Assembly (NCBI RefSeq): GCF_030653755.1 | Contig: NZ_JAURYU010000020.1 | Coordinates: 1-41,418, forward strand | DNA from: Methylotenera sp. | Lineage (GTDB): Bacteria > Pseudomonadota > Gammaproteobacteria > Burkholderiales > Methylophilaceae | DNA: 41,418 nt | Direction: 5' to 3' | Part shown: positions 1 to 8,787 of the stretch, one piece after another | How positions within the stretch are numbered: position 1 is the stretch's first letter | How the letters are laid out: each line of letters starts with the position of its first letter | Notes under the pieces: generated by a model | The model's database searches: none | What the model was told of the DNA's origin: nothing | What the model saw: only the letters and a program-made list of their open reading frames with translations | Position numbers and translations under genes: made by a program

Positions 1-92
1 GCAGTAAAATCCAGGGCAAAACAGCGCACAAGCTGCCTGAATTTAGCCTCTGTGATTTTAGAACGGCTGTAGTATCTATTTTTATTAACCAT
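1..92 (-). CDS. IS1595-like transposase, N-terminal 30 residues (runs off the window)
   Basis: Starts with ATG at 92-90 on the minus strand and stays open to the window edge. The visible residues include YYSRSKITEAKFRQLV and FALDFT. This resembles the N-terminal segment that precedes the helix-turn-helix in ISXO2-like DDE transposases of the IS1595 family, from memory of such proteins. The catalytic domain is outside the window. The identical sequence occurs at the right end. Confidence 0.6.
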   Translation of the reverse strand, partial: MVNKNRYYSRSKITEAKFRQLVRCFALDFT

Positions 93-139
93 TTCAGGAA
101 GTTATCACACTTTAATTAGTGCTTTGCTTCCTAAGACCC
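1..139 (-). mobile_element. IS1595/ISXO2-like insertion sequence, 5' end only (left copy)
   Basis: These 139 bases are the exact reverse complement of the last 139 bases of the window. The inner end reads GGGTCTTAGGAAGC on the minus strand, a GGG-starting tip as is usual for IS1595-family termini. A transposase start lies 47 bases inside the tip and reads out of the window. Bases beyond the repeat differ at once on the two sides, so the IS boundary is sharp. The rest of the element lies outside the window. The family name rests only on the first 30 residues of the transposase. Confidence 0.75.
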
Positions 140-2655
140 ATGATTTATTTTCAGTTGTTTGCCGTTGCTCTGTCAATTTTGGCGGTATGAAAATGGCTTG
201 GGTTGGCCAACTTGATGAAGAAAGCCAACAAATTTTACCCGTAGCAGTCTACGGGAATGGTATTGATTATGTTGATGGCTTAATCGTATCAGCAGACGCA
301 AGTCTACCAGAGGGGCTCGGGCCGACAGGCAGTGCATTAAGATGTAATCAAACGATCATTGTTAACGACTTTTCAAACGACCCTATTACATCGATATGGC
401 ATGAAAAAGCCAAGGCATTTGGATGGGGCTCATGTATCTCTATCCCAATTCAGCGTAATCAAAAACCGTTTGCTGTTCTCAATGTGTACCATGAAAATAT
501 TAATGCTTTTGATGACGAAGCAATTGCTTTGCTACAAGAAATGGCTGGAGACATCAGCTTTGCGCTAGACAATTTTGACAGAGAGGCTAAACAACACAAA
601 CTTGCTTTAGCGCTTGATCACGCGCACAAACACATTAGCCAAATCATCAACCTTAGTCCGGCTGTTATTTACACGCTAAAAGCAAATAACAATGATGGTT
701 TTACTATTGATTTCATTAGTGAGAACGTCTATAAAATGACAGGCTATCCAAAAGAAAAATGGGTGGAGCACGACTTTTGGATGAACCATATTTACGCTGA
801 AGACATGCCAAAAGTTTTAGTCGCTCAAGAGAGCTTATTCGAAACTGGCACATTAAATCATCATTATCGATTTAATCATGCTAATGGTGACTATATATGG
901 ATTGAGGATCAGGTCATGCTGATTCGTGATGACAATGGAAAACCTGTAGAAATCATCGGTGCATGGCTTGATATTACAGAACGGCTAAATGCTGAAGAAA
1001 AATTACGCATTAATGCTAAGGTTTTTGAATCCAGCCGTGAAGGTATACTCATTACTAATGGTGGAAATGAAATTATCTCAGTCAACAGAGCGTTTACGAC
1101 GATTACAGGCTACGAGTCTGATGATGTGATTGGAAAAACGCCTGATATTCTTATTTCAGGCAATACAAACCCCATTTTCAATGATGCAATGTGGGAAAAC
1201 ATTAGTAGATTTGGTTATTGGCAAGGTGAAGTTGCCAGCCGTAGAAAAAATGGTGAGCTTTACCCTCAATGGCTTTCAATCAGCACCATTAAAAACATAC
1301 ATGGAAAAGTTACTCAGCATATATGCATTATCACAGACATTTCAGAACGTAAAGTAGCGGAAGAACGTATACAGTTCTTAAGTAACTTTGACCCATTGAC
1401 CAACCTACCTAATAGAACGCTACTAAACGATAGAACGACACTTGCTTTAGCCTCAGCTAAACGTTCAAAAAGTACCGTCGCATTAATGTACCTTGATCTT
1501 GACCGCTTCAAATTTATTAACGAGTCATTAGGTCCAACTGCTGGTGACCATGTATTGAAAGAACTAGCCGAGCGCTTGTTGGTGAGCTTGTACCCAGGTG
1601 ATACTGTATGCCGCCAAGGTGGCGATGAGTTTATTATTTTACTGCCGAATACCGACGCAGAAGGTGCTGCACATGTCGCTAAAAAACTGCTGGAAATCAT
1701 TGCACAACCCTTTAGTTTCAATGGTCAAAGGATCGTTTTAACGACTAGCATAGGGATTGCAGCTTATCCTCAAGATGGGCATAACTTTGAACAGTTAACA
1801 CAATCTGCAGATGCTGCACTTTACCGCGCTAAACATGAGGGGCGTAATAATTTTCAATTTTTTGCACGCCAAATGCATGAACAAGCCAATGATGTTTTAC
1901 AACTAGAAAATGAGCTACGCAATGCAATAGAGCATCAAGAGTTTTTGTTACATTACCAACCGCAATACGACACTAAAACATCAAAAATTATTGGTTTAGA
2001 AGCATTAATACGCTGGCAACATCCACAAAAAGGTTTAGTTTCACCGGCTTTATTTATCCCGATTGCTGAAGAGAGTGGCCTTATTACTGAAATAGGTGAT
2101 TGGGTATTACGTACAGCAGTGCAGCAACTCGCCGCTTGGCAAGGCGCCGGCTTAAAAGCCGTACCTGTGGCGGTCAATTTATCGGTTGTTCAGTTCCATC
2201 AAGATACGCTCTACAGTAGTGTTTGCCAAATTCTAAGAGATACCAAAGTCAACCCTAATATGCTTGAGCTTGAGCTCACTGAAGGGATCGCAATGGAAGA
2301 CTCTGAACGCACACTCAATGTACTAAACCAATTAAACGCGCTAGGAGTCAGACTTTCTATTGATGATTTTGGTACAGGCTACTCCTCACTCAGTTACTTG
2401 AAAAAATTCAAGATTGATAAACTCAAAATAGATCAATCTTTTGTGAGAGGCTTAGGTAGCCATCCTCAGGATGCAGCCATTATTACCGCGATTATCAGCA
2501 TGGCAAAAAGCTTGGGCTTTAAAACCATTGCAGAAGGTGTTGAGACACAAGAGCAATTAAACTTTTTAATTCAACATGAATGCGATGAAATCCAAGGATA
2601 CTATTTTAGCAAACCGCTACCAAGTGAGGAAGTTGCTAAACTTCTCACTGAATAA
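124..2655 (+). CDS. GAF-PAS-PAS-GGDEF-EAL cyclic-di-GMP turnover protein, 5'-truncated by the IS
   Basis: A predicted sensor that makes and/or degrades cyclic di-GMP. The open frame starts at a TTG inside the IS end (124), so the first five residues are IS-derived; native sequence begins at base 140 and the true start is lost. Domain order: GAF about 8-152, PAS about 173-288, PAS about 297-406, GGDEF about 417-578, EAL about 594-840. The cyclase motif GGDEF (499-503) and the phosphodiesterase motif EAL (626-628), with DDFGTGYSSL further on, are both intact, so both activities look possible. The inhibitory RxxD site normally found just before GGDEF reads YPGD, so feedback inhibition at that site is unlikely. 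No transmembrane segment remains, but one could have been removed. Functional or pseudogene status is unknown; expression would need an IS-borne promoter. Confidence 0.88.
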   Translation: MLPKTHDLFSVVCRCSVNFGGMKMAWVGQLDEESQQILPVAVYGNGIDYVDGLIVSADASLPEGLGPTGSALRCNQTIIVNDFSNDPITSIWHEKAKAFGWGSCISIPIQRNQKPFAVLNVYHENINAFDDEAIALLQEMAGDISFALDNFDREAKQHKLALALDHAHKHISQIINLSPAVIYTLKANNNDGFTIDFISENVYKMTGYPKEKWVEHDFWMNHIYAEDMPKVLVAQESLFETGTLNHHYRFNHANGDYIWIEDQVMLIRDDNGKPVEIIGAWLDITERLNAEEKLRINAKVFESSREGILITNGGNEIISVNRAFTTITGYESDDVIGKTPDILISGNTNPIFNDAMWENISRFGYWQGEVASRRKNGELYPQWLSISTIKNIHGKVTQHICIITDISERKVAEERIQFLSNFDPLTNLPNRTLLNDRTTLALASAKRSKSTVALMYLDLDRFKFINESLGPTAGDHVLKELAERLLVSLYPGDTVCRQGGDEFIILLPNTDAEGAAHVAKKLLEIIAQPFSFNGQRIVLTTSIGIAAYPQDGHNFEQLTQSADAALYRAKHEGRNNFQFFARQMHEQANDVLQLENELRNAIEHQEFLLHYQPQYDTKTSKIIGLEALIRWQHPQKGLVSPALFIPIAEESGLITEIGDWVLRTAVQQLAAWQGAGLKAVPVAVNLSVVQFHQDTLYSSVCQILRDTKVNPNMLELELTEGIAMEDSERTLNVLNQLNALGVRLSIDDFGTGYSSLSYLKKFKIDKLKIDQSFVRGLGSHPQDAAIITAIISMAKSLGFKTIAEGVETQEQLNFLIQHECDEIQGYYFSKPLPSEEVAKLLTE

Positions 2656-2681
2656 AAGACTACATCAACTTACCCTTATTC

Positions 2682-2711
2682 ATTACACCACGCATTAATT
2701 ACACCACGCAT
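2682..2711 (+). repeat. 14-bp direct repeat over the permease start codon
   Basis: ATTACACCACGCAT occurs at 2682-2695 and again at 2698-2711, two bases apart. The second copy supplies the AT of the ATG of the next gene. No Shine-Dalgarno sequence is visible, so the repeat occupies the ribosome-binding region. It could be a replication slippage product; no function is known. Confidence 0.55.
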
Positions 2712-3552
2712 GAACATTGATTTAATTTTAACTTTTCTGGCACTTGGTACTTTTGTTGGTTTTGCAGCAGGCCTATTAGGGATTGGCGGTGGTGGCGTAC
2801 TAGTGCCGATGCTAACCGCCATATTCTTAAGCCAAAACATCCCAGTCGATCAAGTTGTACATTTAGCACTTGGCACGTCTATGGCTTGTATCATGGTAAC
2901 TTCATTATCTAGCCTACGTGCGCACCATGCGAATGGGGCTGTGGTTTGGCCATTAGTAAAATTAATGGTGTTAGGCGTAGTGTTAGGTACGTTTACAGCC
3001 ACTTTTATTGCCGCGATGATTAGCTCAAAAGCGCTAGCAATATTTTTTGCTTGTTTTATGGGTTACGTCGCTATACAGATGCTCCATCATGCTAAAAAAA
3101 GCAAACATCAAAACAATCAATCCAGCACTCACCAGAATATCAACCGAGTTGAGCTCATGCTCGCGTCAATCGGCATAGGCTCCATTTCAGCGATTGTTTC
3201 CATCGGTGGCGGCTCCATTACGGTACCCTATCTTACTTGGCGCAACATTGACATCAAAAAAGCCATCGGTACGTCAGCTGCTATTGGCTTTCCATTATCA
3301 ATGGCAGGTAGCTTTGGCTACTTATTAAGCGGCTGGTCGCATACGCCATCTATTCCATATACCTATGGTTTTATTAATTTACCTGCCGTGTTGGTTATTT
3401 CAATCACCAGCTTTTTTGCTGCGCCACTCGGGGCGAACCTGACACAAAAACTCCCAGTAGCTACGCTTAAAAAGATATTTGCATTACTGCTCACACTATT
3501 AAGTCTAAAAATGCTTTGGAACTTGCAATTATTGCCTTGCTGCAATTTTTAA
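2710..3552 (+). CDS. TauE/SafE family anion permease (sulfite exporter-like)
   Basis: A 280-residue polytopic inner-membrane protein of the TauE/SafE (former DUF81) family, whose members move sulfite, sulfoacetate and related organic anions. The family's internal duplication is visible: a Gly-rich GIGGGGVLVP motif near residue 24 and a second SIGGGSITVP motif near residue 170, each followed by an LGTS or IGTSAA helix. About eight hydrophobic segments are present, split by a hydrophilic His/Asn-rich loop near residue 130. Length is normal for the family. It lies 54 bases after the GGDEF/EAL gene on the same strand. The substrate cannot be read from sequence. No Shine-Dalgarno precedes the ATG. 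Confidence 0.85.
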   Translation: MNIDLILTFLALGTFVGFAAGLLGIGGGGVLVPMLTAIFLSQNIPVDQVVHLALGTSMACIMVTSLSSLRAHHANGAVVWPLVKLMVLGVVLGTFTATFIAAMISSKALAIFFACFMGYVAIQMLHHAKKSKHQNNQSSTHQNINRVELMLASIGIGSISAIVSIGGGSITVPYLTWRNIDIKKAIGTSAAIGFPLSMAGSFGYLLSGWSHTPSIPYTYGFINLPAVLVISITSFFAAPLGANLTQKLPVATLKKIFALLLTLLSLKMLWNLQLLPCCNF

Positions 3553-3578
3553 CGTCAATCTACCCGCATGTTTTGACA

Positions 3579-3584
3579 TATAAT
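3579..3584 (+). promoter_or_regulatory. Possible -10 box (TATAAT) of the redox module
   Basis: A consensus TATAAT lies 35 bases before the ATG of the FAD/Fe-S gene. No good -35 is seen at 16-18 bases upstream, so an activator may be needed if this is the promoter. Confidence 0.3.
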
Positions 3585-3618
3585 CTAGTCTCACATAATC
3601 GCTTTTGTTAACGTTTTC

Positions 3619-6105
3619 ATGCGCAATCACTTTGACGTCATTATTATTGGTGCGGGGCCTAGCGGCTTATCAGCAGCAGCACGGGCATCTGAACAAAAGC
3701 TGTCTTATCTCGTTTTAGAAGCCACAGAAGCAGCAGCCAATACAATTCGCAATTATCAACGCCGCAAACTGGTCATGGCGGAGCCTCGCGGCTTACCGTT
3801 AAGAAGCCCTCTACCCTTTGCTGCCTCACTTCGTGAATCTGTATTAGATGCTTGGGAAAGCTTGATTGAAAAATATCAAATTAATATACGATACCAAGCA
3901 AAAGTGGTTGCAATCTCGCGTGAAGGTGGCCCAGATAGTAAAACTGAACCTTTAAAAGTAGAGTTAAGTGATGGTGACGCATTCACTGCGGATAACGTGA
4001 TATTAGCCATTGGTGTGCAAGGTAATTTGCGTAAACTGGAAATCCCTGGCGGTGACTTACCTCAAATTCAGTATCAACTAGATGATCCAGAAGCCTACCA
4101 AAATGAAACTATTGTTGTCGTTGGTGGTGGTGATACGGGAGTTGAAAATGCGCTGGCTTTAACTGGCCGCAATCAGGTGATTGTCTTAAACCGTGCGGAA
4201 GACTTTAGCAATTGTAAGGAAAGCAACCTTACTCAACTCACTGAAGCAAGACAAAGAGGCGCTTTAGATTGGTTGTTAGAAACCCGTCCGCAATCTGTTG
4301 AGCAAAACAGCAAAGGTGAGTTTCCAATTACCTTATTTGCTGACACGCCCAAAGGCGTTGAGCGTATTCCATGTCATCGGATTATTGCACGTCTTGGTGC
4401 ACTTCCTTCTAGGCCTTTACTTGAAAGCTTCGGCGTTGCTTTTCCTACTGCAGACTTAGCCGCCCTGCCAGTGCTTTCATCTCGCTACGAATCTAACGTA
4501 CCTGGCTTATATATTATTGGGGCCCTTGCGGGTTACCCTCTGATCAAACAAGGGATTAACCAAGGTTATGAAGTCATTGAGCATATTCTAGGCAACCCAG
4601 TTGAAGCGGCAGATACCGCATTACTGAGAGAAAAATTTGCTAGTTTTTGTTCTGACCGCGGCATTGAAGACGTGCTTGATAAAATCCAGCGTAGCGTTCC
4701 ATTATTACGCTTACTCAACTCGCTACAACTGAGAGAGCTGATTCTAGAAAGTAATATTCTATTACCCGCACCAGGCGACATCATCTTTGAGCGTAACGAC
4801 TACAGCACCTCGTTCTTTTTTGTCGTTGAAGGTGAGCTGGAAATGCTCATCGATGAAGATGACATCCCAGATGATACGTTTAAAAGCGGCGAGTTCTTTG
4901 GTGAAATGGGCTTGTTGTCGGGCCGCCGCAGAATTGCCACAGTAAGAGCTAAAACACAATGCGCACTCATTGAAACACCTCGTCGCGTCATATTAAAGCT
5001 CATCAATTCAGTGCAAGCCATGCGCAGAACACTGGATGAAGTGGCCATTAAACGTATTGTGCATGCATGTATTGGCCTAACTTTAAGTGAAGATGACCTC
5101 AATGACTTAGCATCACATGCTGTTATTAAACAATATGCTGCGGGTGAAGAGTTGTTTCATGAAGGCGACGAAGCTGATGGGCTTTACCTCATCAGGCGGG
5201 GCTCCGTCACGGTTTCACGCATGATGACAGGTCGAGAAGTTGTTTTATTCTATGTGGCCGCAGGCAACTACGTTGGTGAAATGTCATTAATTTCTGGCGA
5301 GCCTCGCTATGCAACAGTACGTGCAGCCATTGCGACTGAAGCCATTTTAATTGATGTGGCACGCATGCAAGGCATTATTGCGCGTAATCCTGAAGTGCGC
5401 GCATCACTAGATGCACGTTACTTACAACATTTGCAAGAGCAGGAAAAAAGACAGCAATTAGAAACCTCAGCTGAAGGTGGCAGTAGTTTTTCTAATCAAA
5501 CCACGCAATCCAGCCTAATTTCATTTTTAATACAACAAGGCGTAGGTGAAGCAACAGACGTTTTATTGATTGATGAATCATTATGTGTACGTTGTAATCA
5601 CTGCGAGCAAGCTTGTGCAGATACGCACGGCGGCGCAACACGACTAGATCGCGATACGGGCCCCATATATGCCAACATTCGCGTACCTACGTCTTGCCGT
5701 CATTGTGAGCATCCGCACTGCATGAAAGATTGTCCGCCTGACGCAATCCATCGCGCACCACATGGCGAAGTTTACATTGATGATAGCTGCATTGGTTGCG
5801 GCAACTGCCAACAAAATTGCCCATACGATGTGATTCAAATGGCGGTCATTCAAGATCAACCTGAGCAAAGCTTATGGCAAATGCTCTTGGGTATTCAACC
5901 TAAACAAGTTGCTTCAACTAACAATACAAAAGTAGCCGTTAAATGTGACATGTGTAAAGACATTGCCGATGGACCAGTATGTGTTCGTGCGTGCCCAGTT
6001 GGTGCTGCCTTGCGGGTAAATCCTGAAGAGCTTTTAGGCTATGCAAGCAACAATGCCGCTAATAGCGCTGATGAACACAACCTATTAGGGTTAGATGATG
6101 CATAA
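3619..6105 (+). CDS. FAD-dependent oxidoreductase fused to two cNMP-binding domains and four [4Fe-4S] motifs
   Basis: An 828-residue cytoplasmic fusion. Residues 1-330 form a thioredoxin-reductase-like/YpdA-like flavoprotein with the FAD motif GAGPSG (11-16) and an NAD(P)-binding motif GGGDTG (about 169). Residues about 378-465 and 498-588 are two cyclic-nucleotide-binding domains (GEFFGEMGLLSG with RRRIATVRA; GNYVGEMSLISG with EPRYATVRA), the CRP/PKA-type phosphate-binding cassette. Residues about 655-805 carry four cysteine clusters like DMSO-reductase subunit B/HybA: CVRCNHCEQAC, CRHCEHPHCMKDC, CIGCGNCQQNC and CDMC-x8-CVRAC. A CxxC redox pair typical of thioredoxin reductase is not evident in the flavin part. 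The likely role is to pass electrons between NAD(P)H, FAD and the Fe-S chain under cNMP control. It sits 12 bases before a cytochrome-b-like gene, its probable membrane partner. Domain calls are firm; physiological direction and substrate are inference. Confidence 0.85.
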   Translation: MRNHFDVIIIGAGPSGLSAAARASEQKLSYLVLEATEAAANTIRNYQRRKLVMAEPRGLPLRSPLPFAASLRESVLDAWESLIEKYQINIRYQAKVVAISREGGPDSKTEPLKVELSDGDAFTADNVILAIGVQGNLRKLEIPGGDLPQIQYQLDDPEAYQNETIVVVGGGDTGVENALALTGRNQVIVLNRAEDFSNCKESNLTQLTEARQRGALDWLLETRPQSVEQNSKGEFPITLFADTPKGVERIPCHRIIARLGALPSRPLLESFGVAFPTADLAALPVLSSRYESNVPGLYIIGALAGYPLIKQGINQGYEVIEHILGNPVEAADTALLREKFASFCSDRGIEDVLDKIQRSVPLLRLLNSLQLRELILESNILLPAPGDIIFERNDYSTSFFFVVEGELEMLIDEDDIPDDTFKSGEFFGEMGLLSGRRRIATVRAKTQCALIETPRRVILKLINSVQAMRRTLDEVAIKRIVHACIGLTLSEDDLNDLASHAVIKQYAAGEELFHEGDEADGLYLIRRGSVTVSRMMTGREVVLFYVAAGNYVGEMSLISGEPRYATVRAAIATEAILIDVARMQGIIARNPEVRASLDARYLQHLQEQEKRQQLETSAEGGSSFSNQTTQSSLISFLIQQGVGEATDVLLIDESLCVRCNHCEQACADTHGGATRLDRDTGPIYANIRVPTSCRHCEHPHCMKDCPPDAIHRAPHGEVYIDDSCIGCGNCQQNCPYDVIQMAVIQDQPEQSLWQMLLGIQPKQVASTNNTKVAVKCDMCKDIADGPVCVRACPVGAALRVNPEELLGYASNNAANSADEHNLLGLDDA

Positions 6106-6117
6106 AGGAAATATTTA

Positions 6118-6948
6118 ATGCAACAAAGCAATATGTTCGACTATAAAAACTATCGCTATTTCAAAATAGCCGTCGTTATTATATTAATTGCATTCGCTGC
6201 TTTTTTGTTTTTCGAGCCTGCCGTTGGTCATTACGGAGGCAGTTGGCTTGGCTATACGTTAGGGTCAATATCAGCACTCATGGTGCTATGGATGACTTGG
6301 TATGGCATCAGAAAACGTCGCTATCGTGGCACAGGCGCAACACAAGGCTGGCTATCAGCACATATTTACTTAGGCACAGCCCTCACCGTTTTTGTCACAT
6401 TACATAGCGGCTTTCATTTTGGGCTTAATATCCATACCCTTGCCTATGCGTTACTGTTGATTGTTGTCATCAGTGGGTTCTTTGGCAACTACACCTACAT
6501 GATTTACCCACGTAAAATGACAGAAAACATGGGTGAAGATAGCCTAGACGGCCTACTGTTAAGAATCGCTGAAGCAGATAAACTCGCACGTAAAATTGCC
6601 GTTCTTATGCCAGATGAGATCAACAATGTCGTATTACGCGCATGTCGAGAAACTTCCATTGGCTTAAGTTTAATTGACCAATTAAGCGGTTTTCAACCAA
6701 ACTGCCCTTCTGCAAAAGCGGTACAAGAGCTCACAATACTCGGTCAAAATTTAGCTGTAGATCAACGCAAACTCTATCGCGAGCTATATTCAATCATGGT
6801 ACGGCGTGAGTCTTTGGTAAAGCGCGCACGACAAGACCTCATGTACCGTGCAAGACTTGGTATTTGGCTATACTTACATGTGCCATTTACAGTAGGCTTA
6901 TTAATAGCGATGCTCGCGCACATTATTGCCGTCTTTGTTTATTGGTAA
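6118..6948 (+). CDS. b-type-cytochrome-like membrane protein, partner of the FAD/Fe-S protein
   Basis: A 276-residue membrane protein with hydrophobic helices near residues 17-32, 44-62, 80-98, 106-127 and 246-275. Histidines lie in or next to helices (H82, H96, H100, H106, H254, H268), as in di-heme cytochrome b561 or ferric-reductase-like proteins. Between helices 4 and 5 is a soluble, charged, probably helical segment of about 115 residues. A good Shine-Dalgarno (AGGA) precedes the ATG, and the gap from the Fe-S gene is only 12 bases. Family knowledge suggests it takes electrons from the cytoplasmic Fe-S module and hands them to periplasmic hemes. Heme ligation is inferred, not demonstrated. 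No gene symbol is recognised. Confidence 0.65.
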   Translation: MQQSNMFDYKNYRYFKIAVVIILIAFAAFLFFEPAVGHYGGSWLGYTLGSISALMVLWMTWYGIRKRRYRGTGATQGWLSAHIYLGTALTVFVTLHSGFHFGLNIHTLAYALLLIVVISGFFGNYTYMIYPRKMTENMGEDSLDGLLLRIAEADKLARKIAVLMPDEINNVVLRACRETSIGLSLIDQLSGFQPNCPSAKAVQELTILGQNLAVDQRKLYRELYSIMVRRESLVKRARQDLMYRARLGIWLYLHVPFTVGLLIAMLAHIIAVFVYW

Positions 6949-7096
6949 TTACAAGCCTAAATATTACAAGTTTAAAATATGTGTTATAAAACTTCACAAT
7001 GCACAACAACACTGTATATCGAATGCATTTGAAATAAAAAAAATAACAATGCCAAACAAAGCAAAAACAAAAGCAAAAAAATGAATAGAACTTTTT

Positions 7097-8740
7097 ATGA
7101 TTAATTGTTTGTTAATTAAAATTACCACTAACTCACGGGGACTTCCTGCCCGTAGCTACCGCACGCTCAACGCCACAGAGCTAATGATTGGCCGTAGTGC
7201 GGAGTGCAACATTCATCTGTCTGACCCTCGCATCGCTATGCATCATGCAGTCATTAAAGAGCTAGATGATGGTCATGTTTACGTTGTCAGTCTAAATGGT
7301 GAAATTGAAGTCGATGGTGCAATGTTGCAAAACATTAAGCTCACGCCAGGCAAACAAATCATGATTGGTCCATATCAACTCAATGTTGAACCTGCGCCTC
7401 CTGATGTTAATTTATCGGTCTCATTAACCCTTGTTCAACCGTTGCCTGATGACTATCAAGACCTTAAAGCGCGTACGCATGAGCCCTTACCAAATGCCTT
7501 TAAGTTCAAATGGCGTTTATCAATGTGGTTAATTGCAATTATCTCACTAGTATTCTTGGTATTGCCTTTAGCCCAAAATCTAATACCACAATTGCAAACA
7601 TCCATGTCAGAGCTACCATTCGGCTTTGACCGCGTATGGAGTACTGGTCGCATTTCCACGGCTCATCGTCATTTTGGCTCTCAATGTTTTAATTGCCATC
7701 AAGCACCACTTAAAAAGGTATCAGACAAAGCCTGTGTAAACTGTCATCAAGATACCGCACCTCACATTGCTGATCCAGAACTACAAAAGCGGTCATTAAA
7801 AGCTGCCCACCGTTTTATTGGCAGTATGCGCTGTGCAGAGTGCCACCAAGAGCACAAGGCTCCGCACCCACTTGCACGCCAAGACAATAACATGTGCATT
7901 AAATGTCACGGCGCAATCAAGACCATCGATCCAGAAACAAAATTACCCAACATCCGTGATTTTGAGAAACAACACCCTGATTTTAAATTGAGCTTTAAGA
8001 CAGGGCCTAGTGATAAAGACATTGAGCGCATTCCTCAATCGGACCAATCAAAACTCATTGAAAAATCAGGTTTGAAATTCCCACATAGTCAACATATAGG
8101 GAAAGTACAAGGACCTAATGGCATTTGGGATGTGCGCGAGCTGTCATGTACCAGCTGCCATCAAGCTGAAGGTAAAGAAATGCGTTTTAAAGCGCTCTCT
8201 TTCAGAAAAAACTGTAGCACTTGCCATACAAGTGAGCTTCAAATTGGCCCTAAAGATAACAAGTTAACCTTACCGCATGGTGATGAACAAAACATGTTTA
8301 ACGCTTTAAAACTATATGCACCTAAAGAGTTTGATCGTTACTCAGACCAGCTCAAAAACAACGGTTGCGCTTATTGCCACGAAATACAACCTGCAAAAGC
8401 AGGAGACAAATTACCTTGGCAGGTGATGCCATTGTGGCTTAACAATGATTGGTTGACGAAAGCTCAGTTCAACCATGCCGCACACCACACACAACAGTGC
8501 ACTTCTTGCCATAAAGTAGAAACATCCGAAAGCAGTGCTGATGTGGCAATCCCTAATCGGCAATCATGCTTGCTCTGTCACTCTGGCAATACGCAAAAGC
8601 ATAAGCGCATTGCAAGTAGTTGCATGTCTTGCCACACCTTCCACAACGCACATCAAGGTTATGATCTCATCACTGGCGCCAAGGTAGACACTAAAGATAT
8701 AGACATATTAAACACATTACCCGCAGCGACTGAAAAATAA
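7097..8740 (+). CDS. FHA domain - transmembrane helix - decaheme cytochrome c
   Basis: A 547-residue protein with unusual topology. The N-terminal 105 residues form an FHA phosphothreonine-binding domain (G32-R33-S34, then H49/H50 in the MHHAVIK segment). A single hydrophobic helix follows (about 141-163). The remaining 380 residues, presumably periplasmic, contain ten CxxCH c-heme motifs between residues 197 and 513 (CFNCH, CVNCH, CAECH, CIKCH, CTSCH, CSTCH, CAYCH, CTSCH, CLLCH, CMSCH), plus many spare histidines as sixth ligands, as in cytochrome c3/NrfB-like multihemes. The helix would act as signal anchor, keeping FHA in the cytoplasm. It follows the cytochrome b gene after a 148-base A-rich gap on the same strand. 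Predicted role: periplasmic electron carrier whose assembly with the cytoplasmic module is controlled by Ser/Thr phosphorylation (inference). No clear Shine-Dalgarno. Confidence 0.85.
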   Translation: MINCLLIKITTNSRGLPARSYRTLNATELMIGRSAECNIHLSDPRIAMHHAVIKELDDGHVYVVSLNGEIEVDGAMLQNIKLTPGKQIMIGPYQLNVEPAPPDVNLSVSLTLVQPLPDDYQDLKARTHEPLPNAFKFKWRLSMWLIAIISLVFLVLPLAQNLIPQLQTSMSELPFGFDRVWSTGRISTAHRHFGSQCFNCHQAPLKKVSDKACVNCHQDTAPHIADPELQKRSLKAAHRFIGSMRCAECHQEHKAPHPLARQDNNMCIKCHGAIKTIDPETKLPNIRDFEKQHPDFKLSFKTGPSDKDIERIPQSDQSKLIEKSGLKFPHSQHIGKVQGPNGIWDVRELSCTSCHQAEGKEMRFKALSFRKNCSTCHTSELQIGPKDNKLTLPHGDEQNMFNALKLYAPKEFDRYSDQLKNNGCAYCHEIQPAKAGDKLPWQVMPLWLNNDWLTKAQFNHAAHHTQQCTSCHKVETSESSADVAIPNRQSCLLCHSGNTQKHKRIASSCMSCHTFHNAHQGYDLITGAKVDTKDIDILNTLPAATEK

Positions 8741-8787
8741 TAGTTGTTAATATTCAATAAAATTCAAACATATCACCCTGAAATAAT

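Noticed and set aside
1314-1721. 135-residue minus-strand frame inside the GGDEF/EAL gene
   Set aside because: It is antisense to a well-conserved GGDEF domain and matches no family; a shadow frame.
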